Below, one piece after another: positions 32,456-40,426 of a stretch of DNA of 64,000 bases. Within the stretch, counting starts at the first letter, position 1. Each line of letters starts with the position of its first letter. Position numbers and translations under genes: made by a program. Origin of the DNA: Stenotrophomonas maltophilia (GTDB taxonomy: Bacteria; Pseudomonadota; Gammaproteobacteria; Xanthomonadales; Xanthomonadaceae). The notes under the pieces are model-generated. The model searched no databases and was not told the origin of the DNA. It worked only from the letters and a program-made list of their open reading frames with translations. The DNA is taken from positions 173,420 through 237,419 of the forward strand of contig DEZI01000030.1 in NCBI GenBank assembly GCA_002364755.1, read 5' to 3'.

Positions 32456-34359
32456 CCGATCAGTCCAAAGAACCCGTTTTCCAGGTAGTCATCGATGCCG
32501 CCGGCGTCAGGCGGCATGGCGTGTGCCGCACCGATGGCCATGCAAAGGGCCACGGCGGCGTCGATCTTGTTTGCCGACCTGGCCTTCGACAGCCAGCTGT
32601 TGCCCCAGCGGTCCGATTCGATGACGGCGGACATGATTGCGGACACCAGGACAGGGCTCCGGCGCAGGCGCAGGCGACCTTCCAGCAGCGCCTCCTCCAG
32701 CAGGCGCAGCGAACCGGGCATCCACATGCCCTCCGGCGCCGACTGTCCCAACTGCTCGGCAGCTTCCACCGCCGCTTCCAGTGGCTTGCCCTTCTTGCAG
32801 CCGCCCTGAGGGTGCTCGGCGAAGGTCACCGACAAGCCAATGTCGTTGACCTCTTCCTCGAACCGGCGGAACGCGTAGCGGTCGTACGCGACCAGCTGTA
32901 CGTCATACCGGTTGTCGTACTCGGCCATTACCTGGGCCACATGCCGGAAGTTGATGGCCTGCCCTTGTGGCGCGTGCAGGTATCCACCGTTGACCCACGT
33001 GCGATAGGGCAGCTTGTCCTGCAGCTGCCGCGCGTCCAGCGTGTCCCCGGGCGTCCAAGCCTCAATCCAAGCGTCAAACGTCGGCTTCTCGATGACCAGC
33101 TTCTCGCCTTCGACCTCAACCTCCACTGGCACAGTTCCGGTCTCGACCACCGCCGCCATGGCGGTGATATCGCGGACCTGTGACAGATCGAGGCCGAGGT
33201 AGACCTTGCGGCCCTCATGCATGCGCGGGTCGAAGTCGGCCAGCGCCGGTTCCAGCGTTGGGCGCGTCATCCAGGCGGTCTCCGCATCGGTCCACACACA
33301 GAAGTGCAGACGAAGAATGCCGTTCAGCGACCCGGGGATGGCTTTGGCTTGCGCCACCACATCCGCTAGGTACTGCTCGGTGATAGTTACCCCCAAAAGG
33401 GGATTGGCCTTCGCCCAGCAACAGGGATCCTCAAGCGGGTCGTCCCCATCGTCCAAGCTGCATACGTAGCTGAAGGTGCGGTCATCGATCACGTCGCCGA
33501 CGAAGGTCGGATCGTTCACCGCCTCGGTATGACCGGCGGCGACTTTGACGGCATGCTCGTGCTCCTCCCAACACACCGAGGTCCGGTCGCTGCCGGAGTT
33601 GGTGATCATGAAAAGCAGCGGCTCGCGGCGGAACTTGAAGCCGCGCTCCAGCATTTCGATGATTCGCCGGTCGGGAAGCTCGTGCACCTCATCGACCAGC
33701 ACGAAGAACGGTCGGGGACCGGAGCCGGTGCGTCCGGTATCGCGCGACACCGGCCGGAAGAAGCTCGCGCTGGCGTGGTGCGCCATGCTGAACTCGCGCC
33801 CCTCACCGCCGGCGAACTCGATTCGCTTGGCCAAAAGCGGCGACTTCTTGACCATCTTCACTGCGTCGGCGAACAGGATGCCGGCCTGATCCTTCTTTGC
33901 AGCCGCTGAGTAGATCTGTGCGCCGGCCTCGCCTGCAGCAGTCATACCCAGCAGGCCCAGCCCGCCGGCCAGCGGGCTCTTTCCGTTGCCCTTTCCCTGC
34001 TCGATGTACGCGCGGCGGAACCTTCGGAGGCCGTCGGCGCCCTTCCAGCCGAACAGCGAGCCGATGATGAACGCCTGCGAGGGGTGCAGCTCGAACTTCC
34101 GGCCCTCGAACTGACCCTCTGAGAGCATCAGGACGTTTTCGAAGTAGCGGAACGCGTACTCGGCAGCCTCGTAGTCAAAGTGAAGGCCCCGTTCGGGGCC
34201 TTCGATCAGATCCTGTAGGTGGCGCCGGCAGGCGTTTCGGACGTGGGGGCCGGCAACGATCCGGCCAGCCACCACATCCAGCGCATACGCCTTAGTGCGG
34301 TCGGCCGGAACTGGGTCCACCGAAGAATTCTTCGCCCTGGTCGTCTTCGTCACCGCCAT
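32452..34359 (-). CDS. Terminase large subunit
   Basis: A 635-residue packaging motor. The ATPase has Walker A GKGNGKSP at residues 122-129 and Walker B FFVLVDEVHE at 218-227. The nuclease domain begins near YLGLDLSQVRDITAM and contains the C-terminal DAAVALCMAIGAA block. The start at 34359 (MAVTKTTR) is chosen because GAAGG precedes it by six bases, and it leaves a 68-base overlap with the small subunit. It belongs to the HK97-like cos-type terminases by its P27-type partner and HNH neighbour. Confidence 0.94.
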   Translation of the reverse strand: MAVTKTTRAKNSSVDPVPADRTKAYALDVVAGRIVAGPHVRNACRRHLQDLIEGPERGLHFDYEAAEYAFRYFENVLMLSEGQFEGRKFELHPSQAFIIGSLFGWKGADGLRRFRRAYIEQGKGNGKSPLAGGLGLLGMTAAGEAGAQIYSAAAKKDQAGILFADAVKMVKKSPLLAKRIEFAGGEGREFSMAHHASASFFRPVSRDTGRTGSGPRPFFVLVDEVHELPDRRIIEMLERGFKFRREPLLFMITNSGSDRTSVCWEEHEHAVKVAAGHTEAVNDPTFVGDVIDDRTFSYVCSLDDGDDPLEDPCCWAKANPLLGVTITEQYLADVVAQAKAIPGSLNGILRLHFCVWTDAETAWMTRPTLEPALADFDPRMHEGRKVYLGLDLSQVRDITAMAAVVETGTVPVEVEVEGEKLVIEKPTFDAWIEAWTPGDTLDARQLQDKLPYRTWVNGGYLHAPQGQAINFRHVAQVMAEYDNRYDVQLVAYDRYAFRRFEEEVNDIGLSVTFAEHPQGGCKKGKPLEAAVEAAEQLGQSAPEGMWMPGSLRLLEEALLEGRLRLRRSPVLVSAIMSAVIESDRWGNSWLSKARSANKIDAAVALCMAIGAAHAMPPDAGGIDDYLENGFFGLIG

Positions 34360-34696
34360 GCGAGACCTTCGATTCATCCACAGGTGTGGCACCCAGCTTC
34401 GAGAGGATCGAGCTGAGCGCCTGGGTTGCTGAAACGCCGAATTCGGCTTTGGGATCTTCCATCCGCGCCGTCCAGAGGCATGCCAGGCGGAGAAGCACAC
34501 GGTGGCTGGAATTGAGCCATGGCATTTCCGATCCGAATTCCTTCCACGCACGCTTTTCGGCTGCTGTCATGGTTTTGAACGGCTCGCCCAGGGCGCGCGT
34601 ACCCTTCGGCCTCTTCCTCCCGGCATGCCGGCCTGGGTTCTTGATGGCGGCGCCGCTTGTCGCAGCCTTTGCGACGGGCAATCGGGGCCTTGGCAT
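34292..34696 (-). CDS. Terminase small subunit (P27 family)
   Basis: A 134-residue protein with a basic N-terminus (RHAGRKRPKGTRALGEP) and the helical P27 pattern LTAAEKRAWKEF.., HRVLLRLACLWTARMEDPKAEF. It binds the packaging site and hands DNA to the large subunit. GAGGAA is six bases before the ATG. It is the first packaging gene after the probable cos region. Confidence 0.85.
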   Translation of the reverse strand: MPRPRLPVAKAATSGAAIKNPGRHAGRKRPKGTRALGEPFKTMTAAEKRAWKEFGSEMPWLNSSHRVLLRLACLWTARMEDPKAEFGVSATQALSSILSKLGATPVDESKVSHGGDEDDQGEEFFGGPSSGRPH

Positions 34697-34778
34697 GAAT
34701 TCCTCGAAAAAATGCGGGATTTCTTGACTGGGAGTGCCCGCTCGAGGGTCGTCCCGTGAATTGTGGATACGCGTGTTT

Positions 34779-34828
34779 GGGGGGGCGCTCGGTCTAGGAG
34801 CTGGCCAATGCCATAAATTCGCCCCCCC
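34779..34828. other. Probable cos region (G7/C7 inverted repeat)
   Basis: The 166-base gap between the HNH and small terminase genes holds GGGGGGGCG (34779-34787) and its exact complement CGCCCCCCC (34820-34828), 32 bases apart. This gap, between an HNH endonuclease and TerS, is where cos lies in HK97-like phages that need HNH for cutting. The exact nick positions cannot be read. Confidence 0.45.
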
Positions 34829-34862
34829 TACCCTTGGCGTGGAACATCGGGGCGTGGAACGA

Positions 34863-35201
34863 TCAAATCCCTATCGGCCAGCCATCGCTGTCACACCCCC
34901 GGACCTGAGCCGCACCGCGCTCCAGTCGCGCCTGGTCACTGCTATGGCAGTTGGCGCACTGGCTGTCGAAGGGGCCAGTCCAGAACATATCCTCTGTCTC
35001 TCCAGCAGGATGGCCGTTGGTGTGGTTACACACCGTGGCGACCGTGACATGGCCTCTGGCCTTGCACCTGCTGCACAGCGGCTCACGCTCCAACTGCGCC
35101 TTGCGCGTGCGTTGCCAGCGCGCGGTGCCATACAGGTGTGCGAAGGCGCTGCCGCCTGTCTGTCGGGTCCTACCGCGGCGCTGGGTCGGACCCGCCGCCA
35201 T
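34863..35201 (-). CDS. HNH endonuclease, terminase-linked
   Basis: A 112-residue HNH nuclease: PLCSRCKARGHVTVATVCNHT holds the first zinc cysteines and the catalytic histidine region, and FWTGPFDSQCANCHSSD the last part. In HK97-like phages such proteins act with the terminase in cos cleavage. It lies just before the packaging genes and overlaps the upstream stop in TGATG. Confidence 0.9.
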   Translation of the reverse strand: MAAGPTQRRGRTRQTGGSAFAHLYGTARWQRTRKAQLEREPLCSRCKARGHVTVATVCNHTNGHPAGETEDMFWTGPFDSQCANCHSSDQARLERGAAQVRGCDSDGWPIGI

Positions 35202-35512
35202 CAGTAGGGCTTCCCGTCCAGGTCGACTCGCTCCGGCTCGGCACCTTCGTCCTGCACCGGCGCACCGGCCTCCTCCCCCAGCAGCTGGGCCACCGCCTGC
35301 ACCAGCAGCCCCACATGCATGGCCAGTTCGGCGATTTGCTTGACCTGCTGCTCGATGATCCCGACCAGCCGGTCGATGCGTGCATCGGCACTGCCATCAA
35401 GACGTGCGGCTAAGGCAGCAATAGTGGCGCCCATGCCGCTCATCATCTGGTCCCTCGCCGCAGCCTCAGCTGCAATGCTCGCTGCCAGTGCGTCAATGTC
35501 TCTCGCTTCCAT
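35201..35512 (-). CDS. Hypothetical coiled-coil protein
   Basis: A 103-residue protein that is Ala-rich and helical throughout (DIDALAASIAAEAAARDQMMSG, then RIDRLVGIIEQQVKQIAELAMHVGLLVQAV). Heptad-like hydrophobic spacing suggests an oligomeric coiled coil; the last 20 residues are acidic. It is coupled to the HNH gene by TGATG. Function unknown. Confidence 0.75.
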   Translation of the reverse strand: MEARDIDALAASIAAEAAARDQMMSGMGATIAALAARLDGSADARIDRLVGIIEQQVKQIAELAMHVGLLVQAVAQLLGEEAGAPVQDEGAEPERVDLDGKPY

Positions 35513-35678
35513 GTCCCGTCATCCTCGTTGTGCGCAGCACCAAGCCGCGGCGTATGTACCAGTCCAAGCCTTCCGCACTTGGCTGAATGCCGAACAGTCG
35601 AAGGATCTGCCAGCAAGCCAGGCAGACGTGGAACCACCAGCGCCAGCGGACGGCAACTCTGTACCTGACCCTCTCCAT
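35493..35678 (-). CDS. Small aromatic-rich protein
   Basis: A 61-residue protein (MERVRYRVAVRWRWWFHVC) with a hydrophobic, Trp-rich stretch at residues 11-29. GGAGGAG lies seven bases before the ATG and the start overlaps the upstream stop in TGATG. It overlaps the next gene by 20 bases. It could be an amphipathic membrane peptide near the lysis genes, which is only a guess. Confidence 0.65.
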   Translation of the reverse strand: MERVRYRVAVRWRWWFHVCLACWQILRLFGIQPSAEGLDWYIRRGLVLRTTRMTGHGSERH

Positions 35679-36040
35679 CAGAACTCCTCCACTGCCCAAC
35701 CGCCGCCATCCCGCTTGGGCTTGACCTTCACCGCAATGAAGCGGAACGGGTACATAGCCGCGGCGATCTTGATCTTGGCCCTGGCATCGTCCTGCCAATG
35801 GCCCTTCACTTCGTGGCAGGCCATGACACCGTCGGCCTCCAACACAGCAAAGTCCGGTGTGTAGAAGGTGTTGTCTGCTAGACGGAGCTTCAGGCCCTCG
35901 AATCGGTGCCAGTGGATCTCGCCAGCCGCCTGCAGCGCGCGCAGCCGCTCGGCATACGCGGCCTCGGTCTTGTTCATCTCGCCCGTCTTCAGCCGGCCCA
36001 GCGCCAGCACGCGGCGTTCCCGCGCCGTCTGCCGGACCAT
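35678..36040 (-). CDS. DUF1064-like phage nuclease (PD-(D/E)XK type)
   Basis: A 120-residue protein with the core of DUF1064/RusA-like small phage nucleases: NKTEAAYAERLRALQAAGEI (E before the helix), NTFYTPDFAVL (Asp) and MACHEVKGHW (E-x-K), followed by a basic helix. This D..ExK order marks the restriction-endonuclease fold. The start is coupled to the Rz1-like stop in TGATG. It may trim or resolve DNA before packaging. Confidence 0.8.
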   Translation of the reverse strand: MVRQTARERRVLALGRLKTGEMNKTEAAYAERLRALQAAGEIHWHRFEGLKLRLADNTFYTPDFAVLEADGVMACHEVKGHWQDDARAKIKIAAAMYPFRFIAVKVKPKRDGGGWAVEEF

Positions 36041-36318
36041 CAGGGTGAATCCGGCACAGGTTTGCCCTGCACCTGGTCGATGCTGTCGAGCTGCGCCTCG
36101 TACTGCAGCAGGCAACGCTTCCGGCCGTTGCTCACCTCGAATACGGCAGACGGCGCCGCCTCCTTCACCCACTTGCAGCGCTTGCGCAGCTGGGCCTCGA
36201 TCGGCACATAGGTGGCCACCGGAACCGTGATGACGGCTGCTGGCGGCGGGTTTGGCTTGGTAGGTGCGGCCTGGCACGCTGCCAGCAGCGCAGCGGTTGT
36301 AACCACGATGACGCGCAT
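36040..36318 (-). CDS. Rz1-like outer membrane spanin
   Basis: A 92-residue lipoprotein with lipobox LLAAC (Cys15) followed by a proline-rich stretch TKPNPPPA, the hallmark of Rz1. The rest is longer than classic Rz1 and has two more cysteines. Unlike lambda it does not sit inside Rz but follows it by one base. It completes lysis by fusing the outer membrane with the Rz partner. Confidence 0.82.
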   Translation of the reverse strand: MRVIVVTTAALLAACQAAPTKPNPPPAAVITVPVATYVPIEAQLRKRCKWVKEAAPSAVFEVSNGRKRCLLQYEAQLDSIDQVQGKPVPDSP

Positions 36319-36319
36319 G

Positions 36320-36802
36320 TCAGTACCCCTTCAGTGCCGGGCAGGCCGAATCGAGCAGCTCCAAGGCTGCCTTGCAGGTGTCGGGCCGTTGCTCATAGCG
36401 ACCGCGCCAGGTGGAAGCCTCCTTCTCGGACGCCTCGACCTTCCCCGCCAAGGCCCTCAGTGCCTCTGCGCTCTCGTCCCGGAGGGCCTCCAGTTTCTCG
36501 GCTTCCGCCCTCAGCGCGGCAGCGACCTCGGCCAAACGCTGATCGCGGCTGTCCACGTCCGCCTGCAGTCGGGCGGCATCGGCCTGCCAGTCGGCCCGGA
36601 CCTTGATGACCTGGGCACTCAGGTCGCGGATCTTCTGCTCCTTCTCCCAGGCAGTCAGTCCGGAGACCATGCAGCCGAAGGCCAGCACCGCGCACACCAG
36701 TTTGACCTTGCTGCCGGGCTTGCCCAGCCACTGCAGCGCGTCGGCCGCGGCGCCTACGACCAGCGTCCACAGCGCGCGAAAAAAACGAATCAGTACGCTC
36801 AT
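36320..36802 (-). CDS. Rz-like inner membrane spanin
   Basis: A 160-residue protein with one membrane segment (about residues 33-52, LVCAVLAFGCMVSGLTAW) and then a long periplasmic coiled coil rich in Ala, Glu, Arg and Leu, ending with two cysteines. This is the form of an i-spanin. It follows the holin with a four-base overlap and precedes the Rz1-like lipoprotein. Confidence 0.82.
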   Translation of the reverse strand: MSVLIRFFRALWTLVVGAAADALQWLGKPGSKVKLVCAVLAFGCMVSGLTAWEKEQKIRDLSAQVIKVRADWQADAARLQADVDSRDQRLAEVAAALRAEAEKLEALRDESAEALRALAGKVEASEKEASTWRGRYEQRPDTCKAALELLDSACPALKGY

Positions 36803-37254
36803 GGCTTATCGCCTCCGATGGCGCCGGTGGCCCGCTCCACCATGCGCACGTAGCCGGGCAACAGCCGGCGGATCAGTACGCCGGACAGGCCGGCCAGGGG
36901 CAGCTGCGGGGCGCCCGCGAGCGCCGGCCAGATGGACGCGGCAACGGCGATTACCCATGCGGCCACGATGGCGTAGGCAACAACCGCAACAGCCAGGGCA
37001 GCCCAGCGCGCGGCGGTCTGCAGGAGGCGGTGGCCCCGCCGGCGGCTGGCGTCAGCGGCAACCCGCTCCGCGTCCTTTTCCGGCAATAGCAGGACACCGA
37101 TCAGGGCGCCCGCCATGGCCACCAGCAACACAGATTGCGGCACGCCAAGGATGACCCGCTCGGCCTCCCGGAGTGCATCGGCAGTTGCCGGTGCCACTAC
37201 GGCAGCGGTGAACGTCCCGACGATGATTTTCATGGTGCTCACGGGCTCGGTCAC
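36799..37254 (-). CDS. Putative holin
   Basis: A 151-residue protein with membrane segments at about residues 40-57 (VLLVAMAGALIGVLLL) and 84-112 (WAALAVAVVAYAIVAAWVIAVAAS), plus an N-terminal hydrophobic stretch. It lies between endolysin and spanins, with four-base overlaps on both sides, where a holin is expected. The family is not one I can name. Confidence 0.78.
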   Translation of the reverse strand: MTEPVSTMKIIVGTFTAAVVAPATADALREAERVILGVPQSVLLVAMAGALIGVLLLPEKDAERVAADASRRRGHRLLQTAARWAALAVAVVAYAIVAAWVIAVAASIWPALAGAPQLPLAGLSGVLIRRLLPGYVRMVERATGAIGGDKP

Positions 37255-37739
37255 GGCGCCACCGTCCCGCCGGCCTTGCGGTACACGGCCAACAGGTCGG
37301 GAAGCTTGTGTTCGTGCTGACCGTAGCCCGCGCCCGGCAGGCTCGCCCAGATGTTGCGGACTGCCTTGATTGCCTCCGGGATCTCGCCCGCTTGGATCAG
37401 CGGCAGCGCGCGACGCTCCCGGATCTGCTGCAGCGCGATCATGTCCTGGCTCAGCGGCGAAAAATCCTTCAGGCCGAGCGTCTTCTTGTAGGCGTCGTAG
37501 TAGCGGCGTAGCAGCTGGTAGCGGCCGGCTGCAGTGGACTGGATCTTCAGCCGCGGCAGATCCACCACCACGCGCGGATGGTCGGCGTAGCCACGGAACA
37601 AGCCACCACCGACCAGCACGTCATAGCCGCGGTCGTTGGTCGGCTGCCGGCCGTTGTCCGTACCTTCGGACCAGGCCAGCATGTCGAGGAAAGCCACGAC
37701 GTTCACGCCGCCAGCCTGTTGGGGAGTGATCTGTGTCAT
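37251..37739 (-). CDS. Endolysin, lambda R-type (GH104)
   Basis: A 162-residue muramidase-like lytic transglycosylase of the lambda R group. It shows FLDMLAWSEGTD with catalytic Glu25, YADHPRVVVDL, STAAGRYQLLRRYYDAYK and SQDMIALQQIRERRALPLI. It has no signal peptide, so it depends on the holin. AGGAACC precedes the ATG. Confidence 0.93.
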   Translation of the reverse strand: MTQITPQQAGGVNVVAFLDMLAWSEGTDNGRQPTNDRGYDVLVGGGLFRGYADHPRVVVDLPRLKIQSTAAGRYQLLRRYYDAYKKTLGLKDFSPLSQDMIALQQIRERRALPLIQAGEIPEAIKAVRNIWASLPGAGYGQHEHKLPDLLAVYRKAGGTVAP

Positions 37740-37811
37740 CTCGGTTCCTGCGGAGGTTCAGCCCCGCCGCGCTGAGCGGGGCATGGATACCCGACCGAAC
37801 CCAATGCCCGG

Positions 37812-38576
37812 CTAGGTGGTGTAGATCAGCTCGCTCCGAGCAACGCCTTGGCCACCGCCCACGGTGTAGCGGATAGGCACGCTGACCCGACTAAAGCGAT
37901 CGAACAGCGCGCGCATGGCGGGGTGGTCGTTGATAGTCAGGATTGCCCGGCCTTTGAGCTGACCCATGGTTTCAGCCAGCAACTCGTACTGCTCCATGCC
38001 GAACTCGCTTCCATAGCCCGTGGTCTCCCAGTACGGAGGGTCGAGCAGGAACAACGTTTCGGGCCGATCGTACTTCTCGATACACCGCTGCCAGGTCAGC
38101 TGCTCGATCACCACCCCCTGCAGTCGGAGGTGGGCATCACTCAGATCCTGTTCCAGCCGGAGCAGGTTGATCCGTCTTGCCGCTGTCGGGCCAACGCCCA
38201 GTGACTGCCCGACCACCTTTCCGCCGAAGCTCAGCTTCTGCAGGTAGTAGAACCGCGCGGCGCGCTGGATATCGGTCAGGGTTTCGACGTGCTGCAACTG
38301 AGCCCACCGGTACATTTCCCGGCTGGTCAGTGACCAACGGAAGTGCCGAACGAACTCGTCCAAGTGGTTGGCGACCACGCGGTACAGCCGGACCAGCTCG
38401 CCGTGCGTGTCATTCAGGACTTCTATCTCGGCCGGTGCCCGCTCGAACAGCATTGCGGCGCTGCCGGCGAAGGCTTCTACGTAGCAGGTGTGTGGCCGCT
38501 CATCGATCAGGGGCAGCAGGTGCTTTGCCAGGCGTGTCTTGCCGCCCGGCCAGGGAAAAATTGTCTTGGTCTTCAA
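37812..38576 (-). CDS. DNA adenine methyltransferase (D12 class)
   Basis: A 254-residue Dam-like N6-adenine methyltransferase. The marks are the N-terminal PWPGGKTRLAKHLLPLI, the SAM site EAFAGSAAMLFE (34-45), FYYLQKLSFGGK and catalytic DPPY at 179-182. It probably protects phage DNA from host restriction or alters regulation; no cognate nuclease is adjacent. The start appears to be TTG, with a weak GAG-containing leader. Confidence 0.92.
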   Translation of the reverse strand: MKTKTIFPWPGGKTRLAKHLLPLIDERPHTCYVEAFAGSAAMLFERAPAEIEVLNDTHGELVRLYRVVANHLDEFVRHFRWSLTSREMYRWAQLQHVETLTDIQRAARFYYLQKLSFGGKVVGQSLGVGPTAARRINLLRLEQDLSDAHLRLQGVVIEQLTWQRCIEKYDRPETLFLLDPPYWETTGYGSEFGMEQYELLAETMGQLKGRAILTINDHPAMRALFDRFSRVSVPIRYTVGGGQGVARSELIYTT

Positions 38577-39065
38577 ATCTCAGCTCATGCGACATTAGTT
38601 AAGCAAGCTTCACCCGCTCTCCGGAGAGCGGCAGGGCTTGAGCCAATGGCACGCGGCTGAAACGCGTGTACGGCGGCGGCGCTCCGGTGCTTGCAGGCAT
38701 CGGGGCGCCGCCCTGTTTGTTTACGGATGGGCGCGGTTTGCGCAGGCGTACCAGTTCTTCAACTCCGGCAATTCCCGGAGTTGCGGAGCCAGATACGCGA
38801 ACGGCCCACCGATTGGCGAGCCGTGTAGATGGGACTTTCCCCACCATGCCGAGAACTGTAGCAGCTTGTTGGCAACGGTCAAGAGCGCGGCTCGCGAGCG
38901 GCGGGAAGAAGGGGGCGGAACCGAAGAGCCGCGACGGGGAGCTGCTGCTCGACCTGTGGATGGCGATGACCGGGCGCAGCCGGCACGAGGCACCGAGGAC
39001 GTGACGACCGACACCGCCGAACGCTGCGGCCGTAGACTCAGATTTCTGCCAGAGGAGATGAAGAC
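38577..39065. other. 489-bp region without a firm gene; palindromes
   Basis: The gap holds a perfect 16-bp palindrome CGCTCTCCGGAGAGCG (38615-38630) and the hairpin CAACTCCGG/CCGGAGTTG (38760-38783). Frames on both strands here are short. The best is a 52-residue plus-strand frame (38846-39004, ending LLLDLWMAMTGRSRHEAPRT), without a ribosome site. A minus-strand frame at 38599-38847 is also open but unsupported. It precedes the leftward late genes, so a late promoter is likely within it. Confidence 0.4.
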
Positions 39066-39539
39066 ATGCTGATTAAAGCGAGCGCGTTTGCAGTGGGAAG
39101 GGACTTTGACAGGCCGCTTGGGGCCTTGATTCAGTCGGAGGGAGCCTGGCTTCTTCGGGCGCAAATCAAGGACCGGCAAGATACGTTGGAGGTGGCGGTC
39201 GCGATCAGCGGCAAGGAGCTGGGGGAGATTCGATATCTGGATAACCCGTCCAGTTGCGTTCACATCGCTGACGGCGCGAGGGTCGAGTTCCGGATTCTCG
39301 GGGCTATCGAGGGGCCAGGGAAGCCGCCCGTCGGCGCTCTCGTGTGGTCTACGGATGGAAAGGAGCAAGCCATTGCGCTCCACGGGCGTTACTTGACGAC
39401 GGCTGGGACCGAATCCAAGGATTTCAGCGCTGAGCGCGCGTTCTACTCCAAGAACTGGGGCGCATACCTCGTTGGAGAGGACGGGAAGGACTTGGCCCGC
39501 GAGCCTTTGTTCTTCAACGAAATCGGGCGCAGCGTCTGA
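39066..39539 (+). CDS. Hypothetical 157-residue protein
   Basis: Begins MLIKASAFAVGRDFDRPLG with AGAGGAG ten bases upstream. The sequence is a mixed alpha/beta protein with several acidic loops (VHIADGARVEFRILGAIEG) and an aromatic end. No family is recognised. It is opposite to the flanking phage genes and has its own terminator-like hairpin, so it may be expressed in the lysogen. Confidence 0.7.
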   Translation: MLIKASAFAVGRDFDRPLGALIQSEGAWLLRAQIKDRQDTLEVAVAISGKELGEIRYLDNPSSCVHIADGARVEFRILGAIEGPGKPPVGALVWSTDGKEQAIALHGRYLTTAGTESKDFSAERAFYSKNWGAYLVGEDGKDLAREPLFFNEIGRSV

Positions 39540-39553
39540 GTTGCCGAGGACAT

Positions 39554-39576
39554 AACTGCCGGGATTCCGGCAGTTT
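39554..39576 (+). terminator. Terminator-like hairpin after the 157-residue gene
   Basis: AACTGCCGG-GATT-CCGGCAGTT followed by TTGTG, beginning 14 bases after the plus-strand stop. The T-run is short, so termination may be weak. Confidence 0.55.
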
Positions 39577-39584
39577 GTGAAGGT

Positions 39585-39744
39585 CCGGTTTCAAACGCGA
39601 CCTTTCTCCGGTTTGGAACCGGGGTATTTCCCCTCTTGGTGAAAACCCCATCACGCTCTTTGGCGTGAATTGATGGGGTGGTGAATCACCACCCCGCTGG
39701 GAACCGTCCCCCATAAGGATGACGGTTCGGTGCCTCAGCTGAGG
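39585..39744. repeat. Array of inverted repeats in a structured intergenic region
   Basis: Five inverted repeats in a row: CCGGTTTCAAAC/GTTTGGAACCGG (39585-39622, one mismatch), CCCCATCACGC with TGATGGGG (39646-39678), perfect GGGGTGGTGAATCACCACCCC (39675-39695), GAACCGTC/GACGGTTC (39701-39728) and CCTCAGCTGAGG (39733-39744). The last overlaps the stop of the next minus-strand gene. Confidence 0.7.
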
Positions 39745-40217
39745 AAGCCCTGCAGCAGGGGTAGGGCCTTGTTCCAGTTGTCGAGGCCAGCATCGATCAG
39801 CTTCAGGGTCAGGTGCTTCGTCGCCTCCCCCGGAAGCTCCCTGAGCTGATCGAGGAAGCGTTTCTTCTCCGGCTCAGGTAGATCCGATCCGCGCACCTTC
39901 TGCTCGATCAGCGCCTTCAGCGTGTCGTCGTGCAGCTTGATCGTGACGACCCCGAGGATGGCCCCCAGCCCCCCGTCATCGGCGAGGAAATCCAGGCCTT
40001 TCGCGGTGATCTCCGCTCTCAGCAGCGGATTGCCGTGCGCTTTCGGACCCTGGTAGGTCGCCTTTGCCAGGCCATGTTCTTCGAGATAGGCGACATTGGG
40101 CGCCAGGTCGAGCGGGTTGCTCAATCCGTCGTAAAGGAAATCCGCTACAACAGCGCTGGGGTAGTCCTGGGCGAGGCGGGTCAGGACTATGTGCTGCACT
40201 TCCCTGTTAAGTCTCAT
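39735..40217 (-). CDS. Hypothetical protein, probable N-terminal winged helix
   Basis: A 160-residue protein whose first 85 residues (HIVLTRLAQDYPSAVVADFL, YLEEHGLAKATYQG, LLRAEITAKGLDFL) look like a winged helix, and the rest is a long helical region (LKALIEQKVRGSDLPEPEKKRFLDQLREL). Several phages carry such proteins in the delayed early region. The start at 40217 has GAGAAA upstream. A role in transcription is suggested but unproven. Confidence 0.7.
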   Translation of the reverse strand: MRLNREVQHIVLTRLAQDYPSAVVADFLYDGLSNPLDLAPNVAYLEEHGLAKATYQGPKAHGNPLLRAEITAKGLDFLADDGGLGAILGVVTIKLHDDTLKALIEQKVRGSDLPEPEKKRFLDQLRELPGEATKHLTLKLIDAGLDNWNKALPLLQGFLS

Positions 40218-40426
40218 CGCAGTTTCTCGCTGTGTGTGATTCGGTATCGTACCGCCGGGGCAGTGGAGGTGCCGGGCAAATAGTCGGGAACCCGCGCGGG
40301 GCGGTGCGCAGACTGGCCGCACACCCACCGTGCTGGAGCCAGCTTTGCCCATCCCGGCTTCAAGCCGGTGATGAACGTTGAGGACTCAAACGCCACGCCC
40401 GGCCCGATAAATTTGCCGGCCATCTG

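Noticed and set aside
38599..38847. An 82-residue minus-strand frame in the gap before the methyltransferase
   Set aside because: No ribosome site and no recognised domain; it overlaps an equally open plus-strand frame and palindromes, so coding is not supported.
39675..39695. The palindrome array as a CRISPR
   Set aside because: The repeats are all different inverted repeats, not direct repeats separated by spacers.
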